Assembly: GCA_964370965.1 (NCBI GenBank)
Contig: CAYJLW010000008.1
Coordinates: 25,476 to 89,475 of the forward strand
Source of the DNA: CAYJLW01 sp964370965
GTDB lineage: Bacteria > Actinomycetota > Acidimicrobiia > UBA2766
Reading direction: 5' to 3'
DNA: 64,000 bases
Positions 1-8,059 of the stretch are shown here, piece after piece. Both the position numbers and the translations under genes were made by a program. Within the stretch, counting starts at the first letter, position 1. Every line of letters starts with the position of its first letter. The notes beneath the pieces were generated by a model. That model was not told where the DNA came from. It made no database searches and saw nothing but the letters and a program-made list of their open reading frames with translations.

Positions 1-1
1 T

Positions 2-655
2 CCGCCGTTCTTCGAAGCCAGTTCCAACGGACTCGCCTCCGGGAACACGCTGTTGGAGGCAACCGTCCACGGCCTCTGCGAGGTGATCGAGCGTGACTGC
101 CTCTCGCGCCTGGACTCCGGAGCTCCTCCGGGCACCCTCCGCGCCGTCGACACCGAGACCGTCGCTTCGGGCCACGCCGTCGCGCTCCTGGAGCGCTACC
201 GGGAGGCCGAGGTCGAGGTCCGGGTGGTGGACGCCACGGGCCCTGTCGGGCTTCCCGTCTACAAGGTCTCCATCTGGTCTCCGACCATCCCGATCCACTT
301 CATGGGGGCAGGCTGCCACCTGGACCGGGACGTCGCCCTCTGCCGCGCCCTGACGGAGGCGGCGCAGTCACGCCTCACCTACGTCTCCGGAGCGAGGGAC
401 GACATCGAAGCCTCGTTCTACGACGGCTTTCGCGAGGCCCTCACCCCGCCCTCGTGGGTCACAGAGGAACGCAAGGCCTACGAAGAGTCGCCATCGGTCT
501 CCACCCCCGACCTCGCCGACGACCTCGACGGAATCGTCGAGCGGGTCCGGGGTGTCACGGGTCGTACCCCCCTCGTCGTCGATCTCACGCGGGACGAGAT
601 CGGGATTCCGGTCGTTCGTGTCGTGGCCCCCGGCCTCACCCCCTATGCGCACTGA
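2..655 (+). CDS. YcaO-family protein, C-terminal part (5' end outside window)
   Basis: The reading frame is open from the first bases and ends in TGA. Its first residues carry the YcaO signature SNGLASGNT followed by HGLCEVIERD, whose glutamates bind Mg-ATP in this family. YcaO enzymes activate a peptide-backbone amide with ATP, giving azolines or, with TfuA as partner, thioamides. Only about 217 residues are visible, so the substrate-binding N-terminus is missing. The next gene, 3 nt downstream, is a TfuA homologue, which makes a thioamide-type or related backbone modification the best guess (inference). Whether the target is a RiPP precursor or a ribosomal or enzyme protein cannot be seen. 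Confidence 0.88.
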   Translation, partial: PPFFEASSNGLASGNTLLEATVHGLCEVIERDCLSRLDSGAPPGTLRAVDTETVASGHAVALLERYREAEVEVRVVDATGPVGLPVYKVSIWSPTIPIHFMGAGCHLDRDVALCRALTEAAQSRLTYVSGARDDIEASFYDGFREALTPPSWVTEERKAYEESPSVSTPDLADDLDGIVERVRGVTGRTPLVVDLTRDEIGIPVVRVVAPGLTPYAH

Positions 656-658
656 TCC

Positions 659-2245
659 ATGAACGAGAACCACTACGTATTCGTCGGCCCCACACTCTCC
701 GCCGAACAGGTGTGCGCTGTCGCCCCTCACGTCCGGGTGCTGCCCCCCGTGAAGGCGGGCGACCTCCTGCGCCACCGCTTCCGGCGGGGGGACGTCGTCG
801 GGATCGTCGACGGCCTCTACATGCAGACCGCATCGGTTCGCCACAAGGAGATCCTCGCCCTCCTCGAAGAGGGCGTGCGGGTCTGGGGTGCGGCGAGCCT
901 CGGTGCTCTGAGGGCGGCGGAGCTCGCCCCCTTCGGCATGAGGGGCGTCGGGCAGGTCTTCCAGGACTACGTCACCGGGGTGATCGACGGCGACGACGAG
1001 GTAGCGGTCGTCCATGGCCCGGCGGAGCGGGGTTACCCGGCCCTCACCGAGGCGCTCGTCAACGTGCGCGAGCGGCTGTCCCGCGCGGTGGTGGAGGGAG
1101 TGTGCACCCCCGACCAGTCAGCTAGCGTGATCGAGTCGGTCAAGGCGCTGCCGTTCAGCAGGCGCACACCGGAGGCCATCCTCGCCGCCGCGGGCTCTGC
1201 AGGTGGGGACGGGGACGACCCGCGAGGGCTATCGGACTTCCTCGCTTCCGACACGGGCAACCTCAAGGCCCGAGACGGCGTCGCCATGTTGCTGGCGATG
1301 ACGCGGAGCGACCCCCCCGAGGTGGAACCCTCTCTCACCCCCCGGCCCGCCGTGTCGAGAAACATCCTCCTCCGTAGCTGGCTGCACCAAGAGCGGGGCC
1401 GCGAGGTGGACGGCGCCGGGCACGTGAGCCGCCATGAGGCGCTCGCCTACTGGCAGGTCATGGGCGTCGACTACCCGGAGTTCGGTCGGCGCTGCGCGGT
1501 CCGGGCCCTGGCCTGCTCTCATGGACGCAACAGAGACGCCTCCGACGCCTTCGCCGTCGACGCCGGAGAGGAGGAAGCGGACTTCCGCCGACGGCGCGGC
1601 ATCCCGACCTCGGATCAGCTCGCCGCCTGGCTGGATGCCAACCTCCTCGACGCCTCTGACCTCCTGCAGTTCCTCCGGGACGACGCCACGCTGAGGAGCA
1701 TGGGATGCGAGGCACCCCTTGCCTTCGCCCGCGGCGCGCTCACGGGCACCCCCGGAGGCCGCAAGCTCCTCGGCGCGGCAATGGCACACCTCGAGTCGTG
1801 CGGGCACGGAATCGACCCTTCCCGGTCGGACACCCAGCTCGCGCCCTGGCTGACGGCGCGGGAGGCCAAGGAACTCGACCCGGAGGAGAGGGTCGTGAGA
1901 TTCCTGGGCCGAGCGTTCTCCCAGCCCCGCCGTTACCAGTGGCGCGACGTGGTCACGCCTGTCCTCGGGGTCCTCGACAAGATGGGGACTGCCGTGGACG
2001 GCTGCGCGGCGGCGCGCCGCGTGAACGGCGAACTCGGCGCTCGCTACCCCGAGTTCGCCGTGAGGAGGCTCTCCAGGTCCCGCGTGATCGACTGGTTCCA
2101 GGAGCGCTGGCACGCCGAGTCCTTCAACCTCGCTCTCCTCGAGCGCGGCTTCCAGGGCGTGGACGAATTCCTGTCCCATGCCAGGCCCTTCTACCTCTAC
2201 GACAAGCTGAGCGAGGCTCGCCCCGAGGCCCGCCTCCTGGACTGA
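659..2245 (+). CDS. TfuA-like protein with long C-terminal extension
   Basis: The N-terminal 200 or so residues match the TfuA core: an FVGPTLS start, a GDVVGIVDGLY segment, then WGAASLGALRAAEL and GAVIDGDDEVAVVH-like elements. TfuA works with YcaO in thioamide formation, probably as the sulfur-supply partner. The protein is 528 residues, more than twice the core. Residues about 230-528 are mainly helical-looking and of no family I recognise. Two stretches there both contain YPEF followed by a Trp-containing helix, so an internal duplication is possible. The start is an ATG 3 nt after the ycaO stop, implying one transcript. The TfuA assignment is firm; the role of the extension is unknown. 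Confidence 0.85.
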   Translation: MNENHYVFVGPTLSAEQVCAVAPHVRVLPPVKAGDLLRHRFRRGDVVGIVDGLYMQTASVRHKEILALLEEGVRVWGAASLGALRAAELAPFGMRGVGQVFQDYVTGVIDGDDEVAVVHGPAERGYPALTEALVNVRERLSRAVVEGVCTPDQSASVIESVKALPFSRRTPEAILAAAGSAGGDGDDPRGLSDFLASDTGNLKARDGVAMLLAMTRSDPPEVEPSLTPRPAVSRNILLRSWLHQERGREVDGAGHVSRHEALAYWQVMGVDYPEFGRRCAVRALACSHGRNRDASDAFAVDAGEEEADFRRRRGIPTSDQLAAWLDANLLDASDLLQFLRDDATLRSMGCEAPLAFARGALTGTPGGRKLLGAAMAHLESCGHGIDPSRSDTQLAPWLTAREAKELDPEERVVRFLGRAFSQPRRYQWRDVVTPVLGVLDKMGTAVDGCAAARRVNGELGARYPEFAVRRLSRSRVIDWFQERWHAESFNLALLERGFQGVDEFLSHARPFYLYDKLSEARPEARLLD

Positions 2246-2281
2246 AGCACTCCGGGCCGCTGTGGCGTCCTCCAGCTCGTC

Positions 2282-3079
2282 TCAGCCCCGGCTGCCCCTC
2301 GCCCCCCGGAAGTCCGGCGGCCGCTTCTCCTGGAACGCCCGCATCCCTTCGGCGGCCTCGGGCGTGTCCACGAAGAGGTCCAGGGCCGACATCGCCAGGT
2401 TCGAAAGACCCGAGATGTGCTCGCTGTCCGCGTTGAAGCTCGCCTTGAGGAACTTCACGGCGGTGGGGGAGAGGGCCCCCACCTCGGTCGCCCACGCCCG
2501 CGCTTCCTCCATCAGCTCTGCCTGGGGGACGACCTTGTTCACGAGGCCCATCGCGGCGGCCTCGGCGGCGGAGTACTGACGGCAGAGGAACCAGATCTCG
2601 CGGGCCTTCTTCTCGCCCACGACCCGGGCGAGGTATGCGGTGCCGTAGCCGGCGTCGAAGCTCCCCACCCGGGGGCCGGTCTGGCCGAAACGGGCGGTGT
2701 CGGCGGCGATCGTGAGGTCGCAGATGACGTGGAGGACGTGGCCGCCGCCGATCGCGTAGCCGTTCACGGCGGCGATGACGACCTTGGGGATCTGGCGGAT
2801 CACCTGGTGGAGGTACTCGACCTCGAAGAGCCCGGACTCCGAGGGTCCGTAGTCGCCCGTCTCTGCCCGTTGCTTCTGGTCGCCCCCGGTGCAAAAGGCC
2901 CTGTCGCCCTCCCCGGTGAGGACGACCGCGGCGACGTCACCGTCGGCCCAGGCCCGCTTGAAGGCGTGGATGAGCTCCTCGACCGTGCGCGCCCGAAAGG
3001 CGTTGTAGCGCTCCGGACGGACGATCGTGACGGTCGCCGTGGTCCCGTCGACCTCGTAGCGGATGTCGGTGTAGTCCAT
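2282..3079 (-). CDS. MenB/BadI-type crotonase (dihydroxynaphthoyl-CoA synthase-like)
   Basis: This 265-residue crotonase-fold protein acts on an acyl-CoA in the cytoplasm. Diagnostic segments are FCTGGDQ, GYAIGGGHVLHVICDLTIAAD, FGQTGPRVGSFDAGYG, KKAREIWFLCRQY and KFLKASFNAD, the set found in MenB, which closes the naphthoate ring in menaquinone synthesis. The end (LFVDTPEAAEGMRAFQEKRPPDF) also resembles BadI, the 2-ketocyclohexanecarboxyl-CoA hydrolase. No other men or bad genes are nearby, so the substrate stays open between these two. It converges on the TfuA gene with 36 nt between stops. Confidence 0.8.
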   Translation of the reverse strand: MDYTDIRYEVDGTTATVTIVRPERYNAFRARTVEELIHAFKRAWADGDVAAVVLTGEGDRAFCTGGDQKQRAETGDYGPSESGLFEVEYLHQVIRQIPKVVIAAVNGYAIGGGHVLHVICDLTIAADTARFGQTGPRVGSFDAGYGTAYLARVVGEKKAREIWFLCRQYSAAEAAAMGLVNKVVPQAELMEEARAWATEVGALSPTAVKFLKASFNADSEHISGLSNLAMSALDLFVDTPEAAEGMRAFQEKRPPDFRGARGSRG

Positions 3080-3124
3080 GTCGCGTGTCTAGCCGACGGG
3101 CCCGCACGGCACCGACTCCGGACG

Positions 3125-3862
3125 TCAGACGCTGACGCCGACGAGGCGGCCGATGCCGAAGGTCGCCGCCGCCGCGGCCATGCCTATGAGAAGCTGGCGG
3201 AGCCCGCCGAGGCCGGGACTCCGGATCGTGAGGCGAGTGGCCCCCGCCCCGGCGGCGAAGAGAGCCACACCCGAGCCGAGCAGCGACCACCAGAGGCCCT
3301 TGGTTGTGAGAAGCCACGGCAGCAAGGGGACCAGGGCCCCGATGACGAATGCGCCGAAGGAGACCAGGGCGGCCTTGACGGGCGAGCCGAGTCCCCCGGG
3401 GTCCAGGCCGAGCTCGAGTCGGGCGTGTACCCCCAGGGCGGGCTCGGTGCTGCGGTGGATCTCCGCGGCCACCCGACGGGCGATGTCGCGGGCCACGCCG
3501 GTCTCCACGAGGATCTCCGCCAGGTGGTGCTCCTCCTCGTGGGGGAACTTCTCTATGTGGCTCCGCTCGAGGGCGAGCTCACGCTCGAACATCTCACGCT
3601 GGGTGCGCATCGACACGTACTCGCCCGCCGCCATCGACAGGGCCCCGGCCACGAGACCGGCGACACCGGCGAGGATGACGGTCTGGCGGGCGCCGGTGCC
3701 GCCGGCGACTCCCATCACGAGCGCGAGGTTCGACACGAGACCGTCGGACACGCCGAAGACCGCCGCCCGCACCGTGCCGCTGTTGGGATCCTCGCGGTGT
3801 TCGTCCTGGTAAGGCGCCCGGGGAGGCGCACCTGCGACGCTCTTGGGGGTGTCCTCGACCAC
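3125..3862 (-). CDS. VIT1/CCC1-family membrane transporter
   Basis: The protein has 245 residues. It has the VIT-family layout: two helices around GVSDGLVSNLALVMGVAG and AGLVAGALSMAAGEYVSMR, a charged cytosolic segment (QREMFERELALERSHIEKFPHEEEHHLAEIL) that provides metal-binding Glu/His in the family, then three C-terminal helices. VIT1/CCC1 proteins move Fe2+ or Mn2+ out of the cytosol, as H+ antiporters in characterised members. The start is GTG. A TACCCT hexamer lies 6 nt before it, so the message may be leaderless. Confidence 0.88.
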   Translation of the reverse strand: MVEDTPKSVAGAPPRAPYQDEHREDPNSGTVRAAVFGVSDGLVSNLALVMGVAGGTGARQTVILAGVAGLVAGALSMAAGEYVSMRTQREMFERELALERSHIEKFPHEEEHHLAEILVETGVARDIARRVAAEIHRSTEPALGVHARLELGLDPGGLGSPVKAALVSFGAFVIGALVPLLPWLLTTKGLWWSLLGSGVALFAAGAGATRLTIRSPGLGGLRQLLIGMAAAAATFGIGRLVGVSV

Positions 3863-3868
3863 GCCGCC

Positions 3869-3874
3869 AGGGTA
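3869..3874 (-). promoter_or_regulatory. Candidate -10 element for the VIT-type transporter
   Basis: TACCCT (minus strand) fits the actinobacterial TANNNT -10 pattern and stands 6 nt before the GTG start, which would place the transcript start at or beside the initiation codon. No good -35 box is visible. Confidence 0.35.
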
Positions 3875-3895
3875 GCGGCCCGCGGGCGCCGGCCC

Positions 3896-4108
3896 TCAGG
3901 CGCGGTCGAGACGGTCGATGAGGTTGCGGACCTCGGCTTCGCGGAAGCGGCGGTGGCCGCCCAGTGTCCGCAGAGACGGGAGGCGGCCTTCGCGCGCCCA
4001 ACGGGAAACCGTCTTCCCGCTGACACCGAAGAGTCCCGCCACCTGGGACACGGTGAGCAGTTCCGGGTCCCTGGGGGCGGGCGTGGAGTCGCTCACGTCC
4101 CGGGTCAC
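3896..4108 (-). CDS. BldC-like small MerR-type DNA-binding protein
   Basis: About 70 residues: a winged-helix domain reading LLTVSQVAGLFGVSGKTVSRWAREG and then LRTLGGHRRFREAEV, very close to BldC of Streptomyces, a 68-residue developmental regulator made of the DNA-binding domain alone. The frame stays open further upstream but there overlaps the CAP-protein gene, so an internal GTG at 4108 is chosen; a second GTG four codons later is equally possible. It is a stand-alone gene here and its targets are unknown. Confidence 0.8.
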   Translation of the reverse strand: MTRDVSDSTPAPRDPELLTVSQVAGLFGVSGKTVSRWAREGRLPSLRTLGGHRRFREAEVRNLIDRLDRA

Positions 4109-4185
4109 GCGCGACAGCGTAAACCACCCGGGGCGGGGCTGCTCGTGCGCGGCGGAGGCGGGACCCGGAGGGTCTGGGGCGGATC

Positions 4186-4881
4186 TCAGCGACGGGCCCG
4201 TCGGCCCCGACGGGCCCGACGGGCGCTGCGTCGCCCGGCCTTGGCCGCCCGGCACCTCCGGCGCCGCCCCCGGCCCCGGCACGTCACCGGGCGGGCGGAG
4301 GCTGCGGCCGGGACGGCCTGGCTCGCCCCGCCCTCGACGGCGGCGAACTGCTGCGTGGCGTAGCACACCTGGGAGAACCGGCCGTCCGGGGAGACGCCGC
4401 TGCCCCAGGCGATCCCGAAGTGGGTGAAGCGGGGGTTGAGGATGTTCGCCCGATGCGTGGGGGACTCCATGAGCGCCCGGTGGGCTCCCGGGATGTCACA
4501 GCTGCTGATCCAGGCGAGGTTCTCGCCCCACTCCGTGGCGTTCGGGTGAGCGGCGAAGACGGGGTTCGGCCCCGCCGCCTGGTCGCAGGCCGTGCTGTGG
4601 CAGAACTGGCCGGTACGAGCCATGAAGGCGTTGTGGAGGGAGGCCTGGGTGTTCAGCGTGCCGAGGGGCGCGAGAGGACGGAGGCCGGCCTGGGCGCGGG
4701 CCCCGTTCACGGCCGCCAGCCACTCCGAGGCCGGGTCCGCCGTCGCGGGCGCCGGAGACAGACCCTCGGTGGCGAGACCGAAGGCGACGACGGCGGCGGC
4801 GATCGCGACTCGAACCCTGAGGCTGGTTCGACGAGGGCTGCGAAGGAGGGGGTGCCTCGAGTGTTCCATCGCCTGGCTCAT
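4186..4881 (-). CDS. Secreted CAP-domain (SCP/PR1) protein with arginine-rich tail
   Basis: A signal peptide (basic start, then a hydrophobic stretch ending near TATADP) is followed by a CAP domain: NGARAQAGLRPL, GENLAWISS, and HRANILNPRFTHFGIAWG. Cysteines lie near FCHSTACDQ, SSCD and QVCYAT. CAP proteins are exported; the function of the bacterial members is mostly unknown. After the domain comes a 40-residue tail dominated by Arg, including TCRGRGRRRRCRAAKAG. A closely similar Cys-Arg patch occurs in the M23 peptidase at 46248. The ATG at 4881 is preceded by GGGAGGAG at good spacing. Confidence 0.85.
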   Translation of the reverse strand: MSQAMEHSRHPLLRSPRRTSLRVRVAIAAAVVAFGLATEGLSPAPATADPASEWLAAVNGARAQAGLRPLAPLGTLNTQASLHNAFMARTGQFCHSTACDQAAGPNPVFAAHPNATEWGENLAWISSCDIPGAHRALMESPTHRANILNPRFTHFGIAWGSGVSPDGRFSQVCYATQQFAAVEGGASQAVPAAASARPVTCRGRGRRRRCRAAKAGRRSARRARRGRRARR

Positions 4882-5020
4882 CGGCGCGCGCTCCTCCCGT
4901 ATGAGCGTGCCGGGGCGTGTTCCGGAGATGCCGGGACTCGCGCGGGACGGCGTCCGGTGGCGCGCCCGCGACAGCCGCTACGCCCGGGACCCGGAATGCC
5001 GCCCCGCCAAGGGAGGGGCG

Positions 5021-5026
5021 TATACT
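5021..5026 (+). promoter_or_regulatory. Candidate -10 element for carD
   Basis: TATACT matches the sigma-A-type -10 consensus at five of six positions in otherwise very GC-rich DNA. It lies about 70 nt before the carD ATG, leaving a leader that contains GAGGAG. No convincing -35 box is seen, as is common in actinobacteria. Confidence 0.45.
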
Positions 5027-5098
5027 CGGCTCCCTCCGGCCCCTAGCGCTGCCCGCCCCGGCCGCCACGACCACTCCTGAGGAGACCGACGCGCGCAC

Positions 5099-5620
5099 AT
5101 GGTTGCCAAGCTCACGTTCAAGAAGAACGACCGCATCGTGTACCCGCCCCACGGCCCCGTGACCGTCGTCGCGGTCGAGACGAGCGAGGAGTTCGGCCAG
5201 AAGCGCCGCTACCTCGTCGCCCGGGCGGACGAAGGCGACCTCGTGCTGCGGGCACCTGTCGACAAGCTCGACGAGATCGGTGTCCGGCCGCCGATGACCA
5301 AGAACGCCGCCAAAGAGGTCCTCAAGATCCTCAGCCAGCCCGCCACGGCGCAGTCGGCGCAGTGGTCGCGGCGCTTCAAGGCGCACAACGAGAAGCTGCA
5401 CTCGGGCGACCCCATCCAGATCGCGGAACTCATCCGCAACCTCGAGCTCGCGGACGCCAAGAAACCGGTGTCGGCGGGGGAGAAGCGCCTCCTCAAGCTC
5501 GCCCGTCACAGCCTCGAAGCCGAACTCGCGATCACTTGGGAGATCGAACGCGAGTCCGCCGCCGTGAAGATCGACAAGGCCCTGGCGTCGAACCCGGAGA
5601 TGACCAAGGCGGGGGACTGA
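5099..5620 (+). CDS. carD: CarD-family RNA polymerase-binding regulator
   Basis: A 173-residue protein that opens with the RNA-polymerase-interacting domain (FKKNDRIVYPPHGPVTVVAVE, then YLVARADEGDLVLRAPVDKLDEIGVRP). A helical C-terminal domain follows (WSRRFKAHNEKL, ELIRNLELADAKK, SAGEKRLLKLA) that in CarD contacts promoter DNA and stabilises the open complex. Length and both domains are as expected for actinobacterial CarD, which controls rRNA and many housekeeping promoters. It has its own TATACT -10. The ATG at 5099 follows GAGGAG by about 14 nt, a little long. Confidence 0.92.
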   Translation: MVAKLTFKKNDRIVYPPHGPVTVVAVETSEEFGQKRRYLVARADEGDLVLRAPVDKLDEIGVRPPMTKNAAKEVLKILSQPATAQSAQWSRRFKAHNEKLHSGDPIQIAELIRNLELADAKKPVSAGEKRLLKLARHSLEAELAITWEIERESAAVKIDKALASNPEMTKAGD

Positions 5621-5676
5621 CCCAGGAGCGGGGGAGTCCGCCCCGGTCGAGCGCCGCCGGTCGTCGAGCGCCTCGG

Positions 5677-6060
5677 CTAGCGGGATTCGTCCAGTGCCTC
5701 GGCCCCGGCGGGGTCTGACATGGCCGGGAAGTCGCCGGCGACCGCGACGCGCTCGGCGACGACGACCTCCTCCACGCCCTCCGGCCCCCCGGCGACCGCC
5801 ACGACCTCCTCGACCTGCACCCGGCGCCGGAAGCGTCCGGAGACGGCTCTGGCACCCCTGCGCGCCTGGCGTTTGGCGGACTCGAGCAGGCGGGCCGCCC
5901 ACGCGAACTCCGTGGCGAGGACGGCGAGGCCGGCGATGATGACGAGCCAGCCCGGCCCGGGCAGGACCAGCAGGGCGATCCCGCCGAGCGCGAGCGTGCT
6001 TCCGATCACGAGGATCACGAGACGCTTCGCGTGACGCAGCGTCTGTTTCACTGCGGACAC
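5677..6060 (-). CDS. Small PGPGW-motif membrane protein
   Basis: About 127 residues with two membrane helices (RLVILVIGSTLALGGIALLV and LVIIAGLAVLATEFAWA) joined by the LPGPGW motif that defines a family of uncharacterised bacterial membrane proteins (TIGR02611 / PF09656 type). The C-terminal third is cytosolic and rich in Val, Glu and Ala. The frame is open upstream, but the GTG at 6060 is chosen because GAGGGGG lies 8 nt before it and the family begins just before the first helix. Function unknown. Confidence 0.75.
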   Translation of the reverse strand: MSAVKQTLRHAKRLVILVIGSTLALGGIALLVLPGPGWLVIIAGLAVLATEFAWAARLLESAKRQARRGARAVSGRFRRRVQVEEVVAVAGGPEGVEEVVVAERVAVAGDFPAMSDPAGAEALDESR

Positions 6061-6219
6061 TGGACACCCCCTCGGCGCAGTCGCCCCCCAAAGATATGCC
6101 ACGCGGAGCCCCGAGGGAGCGCCTCTGTCGAGAAAGCCCGCCGGCGCCGGCCCGACCTCGGACGCCCCGACGCCGGCAGGTCCCGCTCGGACCGCCATAG
6201 CCGCCCCCCGCTAGTCGCC

Positions 6220-6235
6220 CATAATGTACGTTATG
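6220..6235. promoter_or_regulatory. 16-bp operator-like palindrome
   Basis: CATAATGTACGTTATG is a palindrome with one mismatched pair on each side of its GTAC centre. It is an AT-rich island in GC-rich DNA. On the minus strand it is overlapped by TTGACA (6239 to 6234), a perfect -35 hexamer pointing towards the PGPGW gene, although no good -10 is seen at 16-18 nt. It may be a repressor site for that gene. Confidence 0.4.
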
Positions 6236-6302
6236 TCAAGTCCTGGCTCGGGGGCCCCCGCACCGCCCCTGCCCCGTCTCTCGACTCCCGGTCCCGGGCC
6301 GG

Positions 6303-6371
6303 TCCAATCTGATGCCGGTGGACCAAACTGATGCCGGATCGCCGGGATACCGGGGCAACGGCATCAGATTG
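6303..6371. repeat. Direct and inverted repeats built on CAATCTGATGCCG
   Basis: CAATCTGATGCCG at 6305-6317 is repeated directly, with slight change, as CAAACTGATGCCG about 19 nt later. It reappears as an exact 13-bp inverted copy, CGGCATCAGATTG, at 6359-6371. The array lies in the gap between the phoD-like stop and the PGPGW start, both minus-strand genes. It could be a transcription-factor array or a structured RNA end. Confidence 0.55.
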
Positions 6372-6397
6372 CCGGGCCTTCCCGGCGCCACGTCCCC

Positions 6398-7987
6398 TCA
6401 GGGCCCGAGAACCTCGACCCCGGGCACGCCGGCGCGCACCCGGAAGCGGGCGCCGGTGCGGGCCTCGGCGTCGGGGTCGGACGTGTCGACGAGGCGGAAC
6501 TCCACGAGGGTCTCCTGCGTGGTGACCTCCACGACGGCGTAGCCCTGTTCGAGGAGATTCACGTGACGGAGGTGCCGGTTCGCCCACAGGCAGTAGTCGG
6601 CGCCGAAACGGATGAAGCCCTCCGCCCATTCCCGCGGGAGAGGGTCGAAGAGTGCGCGCGGATCGGGGTCGGCCGTGAGCGACCCACCGGAGAACTCCGC
6701 CGCCGCGACCGGGGAGGCGGCGTCGTCGTAGTCCGCCGAGAGGTCCCCCGCCAGGAAGAAGTGCGTGTGGCCGGACACGACGACGTTGTCGCCGATCCCC
6801 CGCTCGGCGAGGAAGCCCAGGATCTCACGCCTCTCGGCCTGGTAGTCGTCCCAGGCCTCGTTCGGGACGTAGACGCCGGCGTTCCGGGGCCAGTGGGGGT
6901 CCAAGAAGCGCATCCAAGGTTCGTCGAGGTCGAGGAGCCGCCAGGGGAGCATGTTGTAGGGACTCCCGAGCAGCCTCCACGCTCCCGACGAGCGCCCGAG
7001 GCCGTCGAGCAGCCAGCGCTTCTGTGGCGCCCCCAGGGTCGTGCGACCCGGTTCGGCCATGCGGGCGCCCTCCGGGGTGAACGTGTTCATCTCCTCGATC
7101 GCCGGGTCCCGGTATGCCCGCACGTCGAGCACGAACATGTCCGCCAGGGCGCCCCAGGGGAGGCGCCGGTAGGTCCGGTACGGCTCCCGGCGCCCCGGCA
7201 CCATCGGCATGTAGTCGAACCAGGCCCGCTTCGCCGCCTCCAGGCGCGCCGGGTCTCCGAGGTGGTCGACGCCGTTGTAGAACTCGCCGTCGTCCCACAT
7301 CGCCACCAGCGGGACGGCGGCGTGGCAGTCCTGCAACAGCGGGTCGGTCTTGAAGCGGCGGTGCACGTCCCGGTAGTCGGCGAGGGTGACGGTGCCCTCG
7401 TCGCTCACGTACACGTAGTCCCCGAGGTGGAGGAGGAAGTCCACCCCCTCCCCCGCTATCGCCCGGTGGGCGACGTAGTGGCTCTCGTTGCGCTGCTGGC
7501 AGCTCGCGAAGGCGAAGCGGAGACGCCCGGGCGCGGCCTCGGGCCGGGGGGCCGTGCGCAGACGCCCCGTCCGGCTCCTCGCGCCGGCGGCCGTGAAGCG
7601 GTAGTGGTACCAGCGGTCGGGTCGCAGGCCGCCCACACGTACGTGGACGCAGTGGTCGTCGCCCGCTGTCGCCGTCACCACTCCCCCGGCGGCGACCCGG
7701 GTGAACGCCGCGTCGGCGGCCACCTCCCAGAGGACGTCCACCGGCGCACCGTCCGGCGGTGGCTCCACCCTCGTCCAGACCACGGCGCCGTGCGGGAAGG
7801 GGTCGCCGGCGGCGACGCCGAGGGGAAAGGCCGCCGGATCTGCGCCGGCGGCCGCGACCCCGCCCAGGAAAGCCGCCCCCGCCCCCGTGGCCGCGAGACC
7901 CCCGAGGAACTCCCGACGGCTCACTTCCCGTGCGGTCGTCCCAGGCACGCCCGCGGCCGGGACGCCCGACGGATCCGCTGTGCCCAT
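6398..7987 (-). CDS. phoD: PhoD-type alkaline phosphatase/phosphodiesterase, Tat-exported
   Basis: 529 residues. A twin-arginine signal (SRREFLGGLA) is followed by an N-terminal Ig-like domain (FPLGVAAGDPFPHGAVVWTR) and a PhoD metallophosphatase domain (FAFASCQQ, FLLHLGDYVYV, MWDDGEFYNGVDH, VVSGHTHFF). PhoD enzymes are secreted and release phosphate from phosphodiesters and monoesters. Two metal-site motifs differ from the usual ones as I recall them: WDDGE instead of WDDHE, and SGHTH instead of SGDVH. The start ATG follows GGGAG by about 6 nt. Confidence 0.85.
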   Translation of the reverse strand: MGTADPSGVPAAGVPGTTAREVSRREFLGGLAATGAGAAFLGGVAAAGADPAAFPLGVAAGDPFPHGAVVWTRVEPPPDGAPVDVLWEVAADAAFTRVAAGGVVTATAGDDHCVHVRVGGLRPDRWYHYRFTAAGARSRTGRLRTAPRPEAAPGRLRFAFASCQQRNESHYVAHRAIAGEGVDFLLHLGDYVYVSDEGTVTLADYRDVHRRFKTDPLLQDCHAAVPLVAMWDDGEFYNGVDHLGDPARLEAAKRAWFDYMPMVPGRREPYRTYRRLPWGALADMFVLDVRAYRDPAIEEMNTFTPEGARMAEPGRTTLGAPQKRWLLDGLGRSSGAWRLLGSPYNMLPWRLLDLDEPWMRFLDPHWPRNAGVYVPNEAWDDYQAERREILGFLAERGIGDNVVVSGHTHFFLAGDLSADYDDAASPVAAAEFSGGSLTADPDPRALFDPLPREWAEGFIRFGADYCLWANRHLRHVNLLEQGYAVVEVTTQETLVEFRLVDTSDPDAEARTGARFRVRAGVPGVEVLGP

Positions 7988-8059
7988 ACGATCTCCCGAC
8001 CCAAAGACGACCGCAGGTGACTTCGCAGACGGGGGCGCGAAGTCCTCCCCGGCGGACTC

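Noticed and set aside
2417..4363. 648-codon plus-strand frame
   Set aside because: Shadow of the crotonase, VIT transporter and BldC-like genes on the minus strand.
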